From the NCBI RefSeq assembly GCF_016405905.1, contig NZ_JAEFCB010000002.1, positions 1 through 64,000 on the forward strand: a stretch of DNA of 64,000 nt. Direction: 5' to 3'. The DNA comes from Variovorax sp. IB41. Lineage in GTDB: Bacteria; Pseudomonadota; Gammaproteobacteria; Burkholderiales; Burkholderiaceae_C. Below are positions 1 to 8,023 of this stretch, one piece after another. A program made the position numbers and the translations under genes. Each line of letters begins with the position of its first letter. The stretch's first letter is position 1. The notes below the pieces were generated by a model, which saw only the letters and a program-made list of their open reading frames with translations, was not told where the DNA came from and did no database searches.

Positions 1-206
1 AGGCCGTCGTCGCCGAGCACGCCGCCGAGGAGACCGCCTTCGCCGCCGAGCAAACCGCCCAGCAGGCCATCGTCACCCAGCACACCGCCGAGCAAGCCGC
101 CGTCGCCGAGCAGTCCGCCCAGCAAACCGTCGTCACCCAGCAACTGCCCGACCAGGCCGTCGTCGCCCAGCAGTCCACCCAGCAAGCCGTCTTCGCCCAG
201 CAGGCC
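1..206 (-). repeat. 30-bp tandem repeats encoding a [10 protein letters not shown] decapeptide
   Basis: Read on the minus strand, the end of the surface-protein gene repeats a ten-residue unit, G-[DE]-[DG]-G-L-[LV]-G-[GQ]-[LV]-L, at least six times, with one 11-residue variant. The array continues past the left edge. Regular Gly-Asp plus Leu-Leu spacing suggests a stacked or amphipathic repeat fold, but no named repeat family was recognised. Confidence 0.8.
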
Positions 207-1517
207 CTCGAGCACCTGGCCGACCACGCCGTCGTCGCCGATCAGTCCGTCCACCAGGCCGTCGATGCCCAGGCCCGTGGTCACGCCGCCGAGCAGGCCG
301 TCGCTGCCGAGCACGTTGTCCAGGATGTTGCCGAGCGCGTCGGTCAGGTAGTCGACCTGGCCGATCAGCGAGCCGACCAGCGCGTCGGTCAGTCCGTTGC
401 CCAGCAGGCCGTCGACCACGGGGGTCAGGACGCCGCCGAGGTCGACCACCAGGTTATCGACGGCGTCGTCCACCGGATCGAATTCGTTCGGGTCGTTGGC
501 CGTGAAGTCGTTGCCCGCGATCGGCGAGAGCACGTTGTCGACCAGGTCCGTCAGGCCATCGACCGTGGGCATCAGCGATCCCAGCGTGCCGGAGGAACTG
601 GCCGCCGCACGGGCGGCCGCGCCGCTCGCGCCACCCAGGCCGAGGAGGTCGTCCAGCGCGCCGACCAGATGGCCGACGGCGCCGTCGCCTGGATCGAGCA
701 GGTGGTCTGCATCGGCGTCGGCGTCTGCGTCCGCATCTGCATCAGCGTCCGCGTCGGCGTCGGCGTCTGCGTCGGCATCTGCATCCGCGTCCGCATCTGC
801 GTCCGCGTCGGCATCAGCATCAGCATCAGCATCCGCGTCGGCATCAGCATCCGCATCCGCATCTCCGTCCGCATCCGCGTCGGCATCGGCATCCGCATCG
901 GCGTCCGCGTCGCTGTCGCCGAGGCCCGGCGCGAGGAAGGAAACACCGCCGCCGCCGTCGCCGCCACCGCTCAGCGCGGCGCCCAGCGCAACGGCGCCCA
1001 GCGCACCGAGGGCGAATTCGCCCAGGCCGATGCCGCTGCCGCCCGCGGCCTTCTTGGTCACGGCCACGGCGGCTGCGTCCGCATCGCTGTCGGCCGGCGT
1101 GACTTCCAGGTTGCCCGCGGCCACATCGACATTCACTTGTTCCAGGCCGCCGGGCAGCTTGGTCGAGCCGATGGTGGCGTCGGTGCCGCCCTCGAAGACC
1201 CCCGCGAGCGGCGCCTTGTTGGCCGTCGAGCCGGGGAAGAGCACGTTGGCGTGGCCGCCGTCGGGAACGATCACGCGGTCGCCCGCCATCAGGGTCTGGG
1301 TGCCGTCCACCGGAATGCGCACGCCGTCGCGCACGACGACCGTGCCGGGCGTGGCGTTGGACAGCGAGCCCAGGCCCGCGGGCATCGAGGGCGAGGCCAT
1401 CGCGCTCGAGCCCATGGGGGCGATCGGCGTGGTGCTGGCTTGCGCCAGGACCACGGGGGCGGCACCGTTCTCGGCCATGCCTGGGGTCGAAAGGATGGGT
1501 GCTTGGGGGGTGATCAT
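1..1517 (-). CDS. Repeat-rich secreted or surface protein, N-terminal part (cut by window edge)
   Basis: At least 505 codons are visible on the minus strand before the frame leaves the window. The ATG at 1517 follows a GAGGAGG ribosome-binding site. Layout: an N-terminal segment of about 200 residues, which includes a stretch reading [13 protein letters not shown] and has no classical signal peptide; a Gly-rich hydrophobic segment ([16 protein letters not shown]); about 70 residues of alternating Ala-Asp; then a mixed region leading into Gly/Leu/Asp decapeptide repeats. I infer a large acidic adhesin or biofilm-type protein exported without a cleaved N-terminal signal. The family was not recognised with confidence and the C-terminus, which would show the export route, is outside the window. 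Confidence 0.72.
   Translation of the reverse strand, partial: MITPQAPILSTPGMAENGAAPVVLAQASTTPIAPMGSSAMASPSMPAGLGSLSNATPGTVVVRDGVRIPVDGTQTLMAGDRVIVPDGGHANVLFPGSTANKAPLAGVFEGGTDATIGSTKLPGGLEQVNVDVAAGNLEVTPADSDADAAAVAVTKKAAGGSGIGLGEFALGALGAVALGAALSGGGDGGGGVSFLAPGLGDSDADADADADADADADGDADADADADADADADADADADADADADADADADADADADADADADADADADADHLLDPGDGAVGHLVGALDDLLGLGGASGAAARAAASSSGTLGSLMPTVDGLTDLVDNVLSPIAGNDFTANDPNEFDPVDDAVDNLVVDLGGVLTPVVDGLLGNGLTDALVGSLIGQVDYLTDALGNILDNVLGSDGLLGGVTTGLGIDGLVDGLIGDDGVVGQVLEGLLGEDGLLGGLLGDDGLVGQLLGDDGLLGGLLGDGGLLGGVLGDDGLLGGLLGGEGGLLGGVLGDDG
703..918 (-). repeat. Ala-Asp dipeptide repeat region in the surface protein
   Basis: About 216 bp encode roughly 36 alternating Ala-Asp pairs on the minus strand, broken once by Asp-Gly-Asp. 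The DNA is a degenerate hexamer array (GCN GAY), prone to slippage. The product would be a highly acidic, extended spacer between the N-terminal region and the Gly/Leu repeats. Confidence 0.85.
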
Positions 1518-1685
1518 GGGCGGCCTCCTCGAGGGAATAAGTGACTACGAAGCGCAACATGCGTGCCGCCTCCGCGCCTGCGCTTCGCCGCGCCACTGCC
1601 CGCGATCTATGTTGTTGATTTGAAAAGGTTTTTTCGCGCGGGGAGGGGCAAACCCGGGAAGGCGAAACAGGCTGCTTTCGCGATT

Positions 1686-1697
1686 CGTTACGTAACG
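1686..1697. promoter_or_regulatory. 12-bp perfect palindrome CGTTACGTAACG in a divergent promoter
   Basis: The 377 bp between the surface-protein gene (minus) and the dioxygenase gene (plus) contain no credible gene. The one clear signal is this perfect palindrome, about 170 bp upstream of the surface-protein start and 200 bp upstream of the dioxygenase start. It could be a transcription-factor site. No promoter hexamers were assigned. Confidence 0.35.
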
Positions 1698-1894
1698 CCG
1701 CGCGCTTTTCGCCCGGAACGCCGGCCGCGTTCATGGGCGATGAAACATGCCCGGCGCCCCGACCGTTCCGCTGGGCGGAAAAATCATTTGCGCCGCGGCG
1801 CTTCCGGCGGCGCGGTGCGCGGCCTACAGTCCGCAGCACCCCCCGAGACGGACAGTCACGCAGACAGCGACGGCAGCACAAGGAGACAGCCACG

Positions 1895-2734
1895 ATGCGC
1901 AACCTCAACCAGGACAACATCACCCAGGCCGTGCTCGCGCGCCTGGCCGACACGCCCGACCCCCGGCTGCACGAGATCCTTACCAGCCTCGTGCAGCACC
2001 TGCATGCCTTCGCGCGCGAGGTGAAGCTCACCGAGGCCGAGTGGTTCCAGGGCATCCAGTACCTCACGGCCACCGGCCAGATGTGCGACGACAAGCGCCA
2101 GGAGTTCATCCTGCTGTCGGACGTGCTGGGCCTGTCGATGCTCACCATCGCGATGAACAACGGCAAGCCGGACGGCTGCACCGAGGCCACGGTGTTCGGG
2201 CCCTTCTACGTCGAAGGCGCGCCCGAGTACGCGCACGGCGACGACGTGGCCAACGGCGCTGCGGGCGAACCGTGCGACGTGTACGCCACGGTGCGCGGCC
2301 TCGATGGCGCGCCGGTGGCCAACGCGGTCGTTGACGTGTGGCAGGCCGACGAAGGCGGCCACTACGACGTGCAGCACGCGGGGCTCGACCACGCCGAGAA
2401 CCGCGGGCGCCTGCGCACCGGGCCCGACGGCGCGCTGCATTTCAGGAGCGTGCTGGCCCAGGCCTATCCGATTCCGGTCGATGGCCCCGTGGGCGATTTG
2501 CTGCGCGCGACCAAGCGCCATCCGTGGCGGCCCGCGCACCTGCATTTCAAGATCGAGGCGCCGGGCTACGAAAACCTCATCACCCACGTGTTCCGCGAGG
2601 GCGACGAGTGGCTGGATTCCGACGCGGTGTTCGCGGTGCGCCAGTCGCTGGTCGCGCCGTGGAAGAAGCAGGCCGACGGCCGCTGGCGGCTCGATTTCGA
2701 CTTCGTGCTGAATCCGCTGAAGCAGCCCGCCTGA
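1895..2734 (+). CDS. Intradiol ring-cleavage dioxygenase (catechol/hydroxyquinol 1,2-dioxygenase type)
   Basis: A 279-residue protein starting after AAGGAGACAGCCACG. It has an N-terminal helical catechol-dioxygenase domain (about 1-95) and a C-terminal beta-sandwich. The four Fe(III) ligands are recognisable: Tyr157 (GGHYD), Tyr191 (AYPIPVDGP), His215 and His217 (RPAHLHF), with family-typical spacing. These enzymes open catechol or hydroxyquinol between the two hydroxyls to give muconates or maleylacetate; the sequence alone does not fix the substrate. It is smaller than typical CatA (about 310 aa), nearer the hydroxyquinol enzymes. No cat or hydroxyquinol pathway partner lies beside it; a terminator follows. 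Confidence 0.9.
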   Translation: MRNLNQDNITQAVLARLADTPDPRLHEILTSLVQHLHAFAREVKLTEAEWFQGIQYLTATGQMCDDKRQEFILLSDVLGLSMLTIAMNNGKPDGCTEATVFGPFYVEGAPEYAHGDDVANGAAGEPCDVYATVRGLDGAPVANAVVDVWQADEGGHYDVQHAGLDHAENRGRLRTGPDGALHFRSVLAQAYPIPVDGPVGDLLRATKRHPWRPAHLHFKIEAPGYENLITHVFREGDEWLDSDAVFAVRQSLVAPWKKQADGRWRLDFDFVLNPLKQPA

Positions 2735-2775
2735 AGCCGCAGCTTGGCCCGCGCCCCCGGCCTGCTACGCTCGCC

Positions 2776-2804
2776 AAGCCTGCCCCCTGACGGCAGGCTT
2801 TTTT
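2776..2804 (+). terminator. Rho-independent terminator after the dioxygenase gene
   Basis: A perfect 9-bp stem AAGCCTGCC / GGCAGGCTT with a 7-nt loop runs into six consecutive T. It separates the dioxygenase from the exporter gene that starts at 2824. Confidence 0.85.
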
Positions 2805-2823
2805 CTGCGCCCCGTCACACCCC

Positions 2824-3582
2824 ATGGCCTTTCCCCTCATCACCGATCCGCATTTCTATGCGGTCGCCGTCCCCGCCGTGCTGCTGCTGGGCATCAGCAA
2901 GAGCGGCTTCGGCGCGGGCTTCGGTTCGCTCGCGGTGCCCTTGATGGCGCTCGCGGTCACCGTGCCGCAGGCGGCCGCGATCCTCATGCCGCTGTTGCTG
3001 CTGATGGACGTGCTGGGGCTGGCCGCGTTCCGGCGCGACTTCGACCGGTCGCTGCTCAAGTTTTTGATTCCGTTCGGCCTCATCGGCACGGTGGTCGGCA
3101 CGCTGCTGTTTCGCGTGCTGTCGGCGCACACGGTGGCGGGCATCGTCGGGGTGTTCACGCTGCTGTTCCTCGCGCAGCGGCTGGTGTTTCCGCCCAAGCC
3201 CGACGATCCGCTGCCCTCGCGCGGCGTGGGCGCGGCGCTCACGGTGGTCTCGGGCTTCACGAGCTTCATCGCCTACGCGGGCGGGCCGCCGATCAATGCC
3301 TACGTGATTCCGCTGCGGCTCAAGCCGGTGGTGTTCACGGCCACGATGGCGTACTTCTTCTTCGTGGTGAACCTGAGCAAGTGGATTCCCTACGCGTGGC
3401 TCGGCCTCATCGACTTCACCACGCTGGCCACCTCGGTGGCGCTGATGCCCCTCGCGCCGCTGGGCGTGTGGGTGGGCATCCGCATCGCCAGGCGCATCGA
3501 TGCGACGTGGTTCTATCGGTTCGTGTACCTGGGGATGCTGCTCACAGGCCTGAAACTGGTCTACGACGGCTTCATCGGCTGA
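2824..3582 (+). CDS. TauE/SafE (TSUP) family membrane exporter
   Basis: A 252-residue polytopic membrane protein. The family's Gly-rich first helix shows as LLLGISKSGFGAGFG, and a second half repeats the pattern after the loop near residue 130 (SGFTSFIAYAGGPPINAY). About eight hydrophobic segments fit the TSUP fold. Members move organic or inorganic sulfur anions such as sulfite or sulfoacetate across the inner membrane. The gene stands alone between a terminator and an intergenic repeat, so context gives no substrate. Confidence 0.85.
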   Translation: MAFPLITDPHFYAVAVPAVLLLGISKSGFGAGFGSLAVPLMALAVTVPQAAAILMPLLLLMDVLGLAAFRRDFDRSLLKFLIPFGLIGTVVGTLLFRVLSAHTVAGIVGVFTLLFLAQRLVFPPKPDDPLPSRGVGAALTVVSGFTSFIAYAGGPPINAYVIPLRLKPVVFTATMAYFFFVVNLSKWIPYAWLGLIDFTTLATSVALMPLAPLGVWVGIRIARRIDATWFYRFVYLGMLLTGLKLVYDGFIG

Positions 3583-3606
3583 GGCCGGCCGCAGGCCAGG
3601 CACCTT

Positions 3607-3702
3607 CGTGAAACACCGAGGAACCGGCTTTGCCGGGCCTCAGGTGTTGCCCCCGGTAGGGGGTTGGCGAAGCGACACGAAGTGCGCGTAGCCTGGGGGC
3701 GA
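3607..3702 (+). repeat. Intergenic repeat element, copy 1
   Basis: About 96 bp between the exporter gene and the DUF1428 gene. It is closely matched, in reverse complement, by 55437-55533. Shared blocks include ACCGGCTTTGCCGGGCC (itself a hairpin), CAGGTGTTGCCCCCGG, AAGCGACACGAAGTGCGCG and AGCCTGGGGG. No ORF is needed to explain the conservation. It looks like a dispersed, non-autonomous intergenic repeat. Confidence 0.85.
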
Positions 3703-3704
3703 GC

Positions 3705-4064
3705 TCAGAGCTCGACGATCGACTTGAAGCCGCCGAAGATCATCCGCTTGCCGTCGAACGGCATCGTCTTCGGGTCCATCGATGCGATGCGCGGATCGGC
3801 CATCACCTTCTTGTTCACCGTGTCGCGGTGCTTGCGCGACTTGTAGACGATCCACGAGAAGGCCACGGTCTCGTCGGCCTTGAGCTTCACGCTCTGCGGG
3901 AACGAGGTGAGCTTGCCGGGCTTCACGTCGTCGGCGATGCACTCCACGTATTCGAGCGCGCCGTACTCCATCCAGACCTTGCCGGCCTTGCGCGCGAGCT
4001 TGCGGTAGGCCTCGACGTTCTTGGTGGGAATGGCAACGATGAAACCGTCTACATAGCGAGCCAT
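3705..4064 (-). CDS. DUF1428 family protein (YbaA-like)
   Basis: A 119-residue cytosolic protein starting MARYVDGFIVAIP after an AGGAGATCTCCC ribosome-binding site; the longer upstream frame lacks one. Length and the opening YVDGF, followed later by ADETVAFSWIVYKSR, match the DUF1428/YbaA family, which has a ferredoxin-like dimeric alpha-beta barrel fold and no proven function. It precedes no obvious operon partner; the DHA2 transporter gene ends 70 bp upstream on the same strand. Confidence 0.85.
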   Translation of the reverse strand: MARYVDGFIVAIPTKNVEAYRKLARKAGKVWMEYGALEYVECIADDVKPGKLTSFPQSVKLKADETVAFSWIVYKSRKHRDTVNKKVMADPRIASMDPKTMPFDGKRMIFGGFKSIVEL

Positions 4065-4134
4065 GGGAGATCTCCTGAAAGAAAGATAAAAACGTTGGAG
4101 GAAAAACAGCGGCGGCTGCATGGCGTCGTGCACA

Positions 4135-5616
4135 TCACGATGCCGATTCGCTCGCCGCCCCGCGGGGTGCCGCTTCTTCGTTGTTCTGCATCTGCATCTC
4201 GATCCGCGCCGGCGGTGCGGTGCGAAGCAGCAAGGCCCCGATCAAACCCGCCAGTGCCGCGAATACGGCGCCGACGAGAAATGCAAGGTTGTAGCCACCG
4301 GTGAGCGCGAGCGGCATCTGCGCGCCGGCCGCTTCCATCGAACCGGTGCGCGCCGCGGCGGCGCTGGCCAGCACCGCGAGGCCCAGCGCGCCGCCCATCA
4401 TGAAGGCGGTGTTGACCACGCCCGAGGCGAGGCCCGAATCGGCCGGATCGACTTCGCTCATCGCCGCCAGCAGCACCGGGTTGAACGCCATGCCGGCACC
4501 CAGGCCCAGCAGCATCATCCCGGGCAGCACGTCGACGACGAAGCTGCCGTTGACCGGCGCGCGCGCGAAGAGCGCGAGGCCAATGGCCGCGAGCCACAGC
4601 CCCACCGCGAGCGGCTTGCGGATGCCAAAGCGCATCACCAGCTTGGCCGAGAGGCCGAGCGAGAACACCGCCATGATGATGTTGGCCGGCAGGAACGCCA
4701 GGCCGATCTGCATCGGCGTGTAGTTCAGCACCAGCTGCATGTAGAGCGCCGAGATGAAGAACCACGCGAACATCGCCGCCGCCCACAGCACGCCGACCAC
4801 GTTGGCCACCGACACGCTGCGAAGGCGAAAGAGGCCCAGCGGCATCAGCGGATGCGCCACGCGCGCCTCGATGGCGATGAAGATGGCCAGCAGCACCACC
4901 GCCGCGCCGAGCAGGCCCAGCGTTTGCGTGGAGCCCCAGCCGGCCTCGTTGCCGTTGACCACGCCGTACACCGCGAGCATGAGCGACAGCGTGACGGTGA
5001 CCGCGCCGGCCACGTCGAGCTTTTCGCCATGCGCCTGGCCGCGCGCGTTGGGCAAGAGCGCCACGCACAGCGCGTACACCGCCACGCCGATCGGCAGGTT
5101 CACCAGGAAGATCCAGTGCCAGCTCAGCGAGCTCGTGAGCAGGCCGCCCAGCAGCACGCCGATGCTGCCGCCGCCCGCGCAGACGAAGCCGTAGACGCCC
5201 ATCGCCTTCGCGCGGTCGGCCGGCTCGGTGAACAGATTCATGATCAGCGAGAGCGAGACGGCCGAGACCACCGCGCCGCCCAGCCCCTGCACCGCGCGCG
5301 CGGCAACCAGCAGCACCTGCGAGTTCGCCAGGCCGCAGGCGAGAGACGCGACGGTGAAGAGCACGAGGCCGATGAGGAAAAGCTTGCGGTGGCCGTACAG
5401 GTCGCCCAGCCGGCCCCCGAGCAGCAGGAAGCCGCCGAAGGTCAGCATGTAGGCATTCACCACCCACACGAGCGAGGTCTCGGTGAAGCCGAGGTCGGTG
5501 CGGATCGAGGGCAATGCCACGTTCACGATCGTGGTGTCGAGCACGATCATCAGGACGCCGAGGCAGAGCACCATCAATGCGAGCCAGCGCTTCCGGTTGT
5601 CGAGGGTTTCGGTCAT
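4135..5616 (-). CDS. DHA2 (14-TMS) major facilitator superfamily drug exporter
   Basis: A 493-residue protein with about 14 membrane segments. Motif D1 appears in the first helix (LDTTIVNVALP, around 26-36) and motif A in the loop between helices 2 and 3 (GGRLGDLYGHRK, 67-78). These are typical of EmrB/QacA-type proton-drug antiporters of the inner membrane. The start follows AGGAAA. No membrane-fusion (EmrA) partner is adjacent, so it probably works alone like QacA. It sits at the end of a minus-strand run with the VOC and SRPBCC genes, opposite a TetR regulator. Confidence 0.9.
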   Translation of the reverse strand: MTETLDNRKRWLALMVLCLGVLMIVLDTTIVNVALPSIRTDLGFTETSLVWVVNAYMLTFGGFLLLGGRLGDLYGHRKLFLIGLVLFTVASLACGLANSQVLLVAARAVQGLGGAVVSAVSLSLIMNLFTEPADRAKAMGVYGFVCAGGGSIGVLLGGLLTSSLSWHWIFLVNLPIGVAVYALCVALLPNARGQAHGEKLDVAGAVTVTLSLMLAVYGVVNGNEAGWGSTQTLGLLGAAVVLLAIFIAIEARVAHPLMPLGLFRLRSVSVANVVGVLWAAAMFAWFFISALYMQLVLNYTPMQIGLAFLPANIIMAVFSLGLSAKLVMRFGIRKPLAVGLWLAAIGLALFARAPVNGSFVVDVLPGMMLLGLGAGMAFNPVLLAAMSEVDPADSGLASGVVNTAFMMGGALGLAVLASAAAARTGSMEAAGAQMPLALTGGYNLAFLVGAVFAALAGLIGALLLRTAPPARIEMQMQNNEEAAPRGAASESAS

Positions 5617-5660
5617 GGAGTGGTTTCCTGAAAATTCGCCGATGCGGCGTTCTGCTTTTT

Positions 5661-6080
5661 TTAGACCAGGGGCTTGCCGCCGTTGATGAGCCAGGGCGTG
5701 CCGAAGCGGTCGGTCACCATGCCGAAAGCTTCGACCCAGAAGGTCTTCTCGAAGGGCATGGAGACGGTGCCGCCCTCGGCGAAGGCATCGAACACGCGGC
5801 GCGCTTCGGCGACGGTGTCCAGCGTGAGCGCGACGCCGAAGCCCTTCATGCCTTCATAGGGCTGGCCGGGCATGGTGTCGGAGGCCATGAGCATGCCTTC
5901 GCCGTAGGCGAGCGAGGCATGCATGATCCGCTTCTTGACGTCGGCCGGCATCTCTTCGGTGTCGGGCGCTTCGCCGATGGTCATCATCATCTGCATGGTG
6001 CCGCGAAGCGTCTTTTCGTAGAAGCGCATGGCTTCCTGCGCGTTGCCGTCGAAGGTGAGGTAGGCGTGGATGGGGGACAT
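5661..6080 (-). CDS. VOC family protein, PhnB-like
   Basis: A 139-residue protein beginning MSPIHAYLTFDGNAQEAM after AAGGAAAC. The N-terminal YLTFDGNAxEAMxFYExxL and the C-terminal DRFGTPWLIN are hallmarks of the PhnB/YjdN branch of the vicinal-oxygen-chelate superfamily, usually annotated with the 3-demethylubiquinone methyltransferase domain name. The biochemical role of this branch is unknown. It shares fold and signatures with the second VOC gene at 6681, and the SRPBCC gene between them suggests a stress-type operon controlled by the divergent TetR protein. Confidence 0.85.
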   Translation of the reverse strand: MSPIHAYLTFDGNAQEAMRFYEKTLRGTMQMMMTIGEAPDTEEMPADVKKRIMHASLAYGEGMLMASDTMPGQPYEGMKGFGVALTLDTVAEARRVFDAFAEGGTVSMPFEKTFWVEAFGMVTDRFGTPWLINGGKPLV

Positions 6081-6111
6081 GATGGTTTCCTTTGGAATGC
6101 GGTTGAGGTGA

Positions 6112-6639
6112 TTACTTTTCGGTGGCTGTCTTGAGGTTGGCAAGGCCCGTTTCGAAGTCCTTGCCGATCATCTGGTCCATGTCGAAGAAGATGCCCATGA
6201 GCTTGGCGATGTAGGGGCTCGGGCCGTGCATGGCCCAGGTGACCTCGGTGGCGTCGCCCTGCGGCGCGAGCGTGAACTCGGCGATGTTGTGGCCTTCGAA
6301 GGGCTTGATGAAATCCAGCTTGATCGCGACCTTCGAGGAAGGCGACGATTGCGCGATTTCCATCTTGCCCGCGCCCGCCTTGTCGTTGCCTTCCCAGGCG
6401 TAGGTGGCGCCCTGTCCGGCCGCAGCGCCGCCGAAGCTGCGCTTCATGGCCGGGTCCAGCTTCTCGTAGGGCGACCACTCGCCCCAGCGGTGGAAGTCGT
6501 TGATCAGCGGAAAGATCTTCTCGGCCGGCGCGGCGATGCGCGCCGTGCGCTCCACGCGGAAGGTGTCGGGCCGGGTGGCCGCGTAGATGAGCACGATCGC
6601 GATCAGCGCGAGGATGACGAGGACGATTTTCTTGAACAT
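6112..6639 (-). CDS. SRPBCC (START/polyketide-cyclase-like) protein with N-terminal membrane anchor
   Basis: A 175-residue protein: one hydrophobic anchor at about 4-21 (IVLVILALIAIVLIYAA), then a SRPBCC domain opening with RTARIAAPAEKIFPLINDFHRWGEW. SRPBCC folds bind hydrophobic ligands; this subgroup is common beside PhnB-like VOC genes and its substrate is unknown. The start follows CAGGAGTCACTTC. It lies 31 bp from the downstream VOC gene and 41 bp from the upstream one, which supports co-transcription. Confidence 0.85.
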   Translation of the reverse strand: MFKKIVLVILALIAIVLIYAATRPDTFRVERTARIAAPAEKIFPLINDFHRWGEWSPYEKLDPAMKRSFGGAAAGQGATYAWEGNDKAGAGKMEIAQSSPSSKVAIKLDFIKPFEGHNIAEFTLAPQGDATEVTWAMHGPSPYIAKLMGIFFDMDQMIGKDFETGLANLKTATEK

Positions 6640-6680
6640 GAAGTGACTCCTGGGGCAGGGCGGGCGGATGGCTGTAGGGG

Positions 6681-7115
6681 TTACTTCGCGGCGTCCACCA
6701 CCATCAGCCAGGCCACGCCGAAGCGGTCGGCCAGCATGCCGAAGCTGCTGGTGAAGAAGGTCGGCATGAGCGGCTGCATGACCATGCCGCCATCGGCCAG
6801 CGCATCGAACCACTTGCGGGCGTCGGCGTCGGTGGCGGCGGTGATCGACAGCATGATTCCCTTGAATTCCGGCTGGCCGGAGCACCGGCCGTCGGAGAAC
6901 ATCAGCTCGGTTTCGCCGACGCGGATCACGGAGTGCATCACCTTCTGCGGGTCGGGCATGGCGCCGGCGCAGCCATCGCCTTTTTCCATGCCGGCATCCG
7001 CGGGCGCCTCGCTGAATCGCATGAGCTGCACGACTTCGGCACCGATCGCTTTCTTGTAGAAGGCGATCGCTTCGTCGCAACGGCCTTCGAAGGACAGGTA
7101 AGACTGGACTTTCAT
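6681..7115 (-). CDS. VOC family protein, PhnB-like (second copy)
   Basis: A 144-residue paralog of the VOC protein at 5661: YLSFEGRCDEAIAFYKKAIGAE at the N-terminus and DRFGVAWLMVVD at the C-terminus. First gene of the minus-strand run (VOC, SRPBCC, VOC, DHA2 exporter), and divergent from the TetR gene 139 bp away. The two VOC copies are clearly diverged, not a recent tandem duplication. Function of the family is not established. Confidence 0.85.
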   Translation of the reverse strand: MKVQSYLSFEGRCDEAIAFYKKAIGAEVVQLMRFSEAPADAGMEKGDGCAGAMPDPQKVMHSVIRVGETELMFSDGRCSGQPEFKGIMLSITAATDADARKWFDALADGGMVMQPLMPTFFTSSFGMLADRFGVAWLMVVDAAK

Positions 7116-7199
7116 GGCAATTCCTTTTCGCGGATGAGGTTTCGAGGTTTCACGGATGCGCAGCGGCTTCTGCGCGAATACGATGGAACTACTTTGTGT

Positions 7200-7243
7200 A
7201 CACCGTCCACAAAGAATAGCAGGGATAATGGACACTGTCCACA
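7200..7243. promoter_or_regulatory. Candidate TetR operator with two direct repeats
   Basis: ACACCGTCCACA (7200-7211) recurs as ACACTGTCCACA (7232-7243), 32 bp apart, close to three helical turns. The second copy overlaps a perfect palindrome TGGACA-C-TGTCCA (7229-7241). Both lie just upstream of the TetR start at 7254 and inside the divergent promoter region, the expected place for auto-repression and control of the VOC run. Confidence 0.5.
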
Positions 7244-7253
7244 TGGAATTGCA

Positions 7254-7907
7254 ATGAAGCTCAACAACGTCCCCGAAAGCCTGCCGCCCGCCCGCAGCAC
7301 CTACCGCCACGGCGACCTGCGCCGCGCGCTGCTGGAAGCGGGCGTCGAACTGGCGCGCGACGGTGGGCCGGACGCGGTGGTGCTGCGCGAGGCCACGCGG
7401 CGCGCGGGCGTGGTGCCCAACGCAGCCTACCGCCACTTCGGCAGCCGGCAGGAGCTGCTCCTGGCGGTGCGCGCCGAGGCGCTCTCGGCCGCGGCCAAGG
7501 CGATGGAAAGCGAACTGGCCGTGCTGCATTTCGACCAGCCGCCCGCCGAATTCGCCCGCGCGCAGGTGCGCGCCATCGGCACGGCCTACCTGCGGTTCGC
7601 GCAGGCCGAGCCGGGCCTGTTTCGCACGGCGTTCGTGGTGACCGAAGAGGGGGAGGGAGAAGTGGGCCCGACGGCCGCGGGCGCGAGCGGCATGGGCCCG
7701 TTCCAGCTGCTCGGCGCGGCGATCGATCGCCTCGTGGACGCCGGCGTGCTCGATCCGGCGCGGCGCCCGAATGCCGAATTCCTCGCGTGGTCGGCGGTGC
7801 ACGGGCTCGCGCTGCTCATCATCCACGGGCCTCTGCGCACGCTCGATGCGGAGACCACGCATGCGCTGGGGCAGCGGCTCATCGACATGGTGGAGCGCGG
7901 CCTGTAG
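7254..7907 (+). CDS. TetR/AcrR family transcriptional regulator
   Basis: A 217-residue protein with a typical N-terminal TetR helix-turn-helix (about 20-65: YRHGDLRRALLEAG, then AVVLREATRRAGVVPNAAY, RHFGSRQELL) and an all-helical C-terminal ligand and dimer domain. ATG at 7254 gives the usual family length. Divergent from the VOC-SRPBCC-VOC-exporter run, with repeated operator-like sequence between them, so its likely job is to repress that run and itself. The ligand is unknown. Confidence 0.88.
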   Translation: MKLNNVPESLPPARSTYRHGDLRRALLEAGVELARDGGPDAVVLREATRRAGVVPNAAYRHFGSRQELLLAVRAEALSAAAKAMESELAVLHFDQPPAEFARAQVRAIGTAYLRFAQAEPGLFRTAFVVTEEGEGEVGPTAAGASGMGPFQLLGAAIDRLVDAGVLDPARRPNAEFLAWSAVHGLALLIIHGPLRTLDAETTHALGQRLIDMVERGL

Positions 7908-7956
7908 CGGTCGCCCGCGATTTCAAGCCACGTCGAAATCAGAAAAAACCGTTCAC

Positions 7957-8000
7957 GCTGAGCTTGTCGAAGCGCCGCGCAAGGCTTCGACAGGCTCAGC
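7957..8000. repeat. REP-like palindrome between convergent genes
   Basis: GCTGAGCTTGTCGAAGC (7957-7973) pairs with GCTTCGACAGGCTCAGC (7984-8000) with a single G-T wobble and a 10-nt loop. This sequence type recurs widely between genes in many Proteobacteria. It sits between the 3' ends of the TetR (plus) and MarR (minus) genes and may protect or end both transcripts. Confidence 0.75.
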
Positions 8001-8023
8001 CCGAACGGTTCGTGCTCAACTCG

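Noticed and set aside
397-1623. Long plus-strand open frames rich in Ala-Ser or Val-Arg-Ile repeats
   Set aside because: They are shadows of the Ala-Asp repeat coding on the minus strand, where a good ribosome-binding site and sensible domain layout exist.
844-2190. Minus-strand frame of about 450 codons overlapping the dioxygenase gene
   Set aside because: It crosses two better genes, has Arg-rich low-complexity translation typical of antisense frames in high-GC DNA, and no start signal.
4120-5631. Plus-strand frame of about 500 codons opposite the DHA2 exporter
   Set aside because: His/Arg/Glu-rich antisense translation; the minus strand has the exact MFS motifs and membrane helices.
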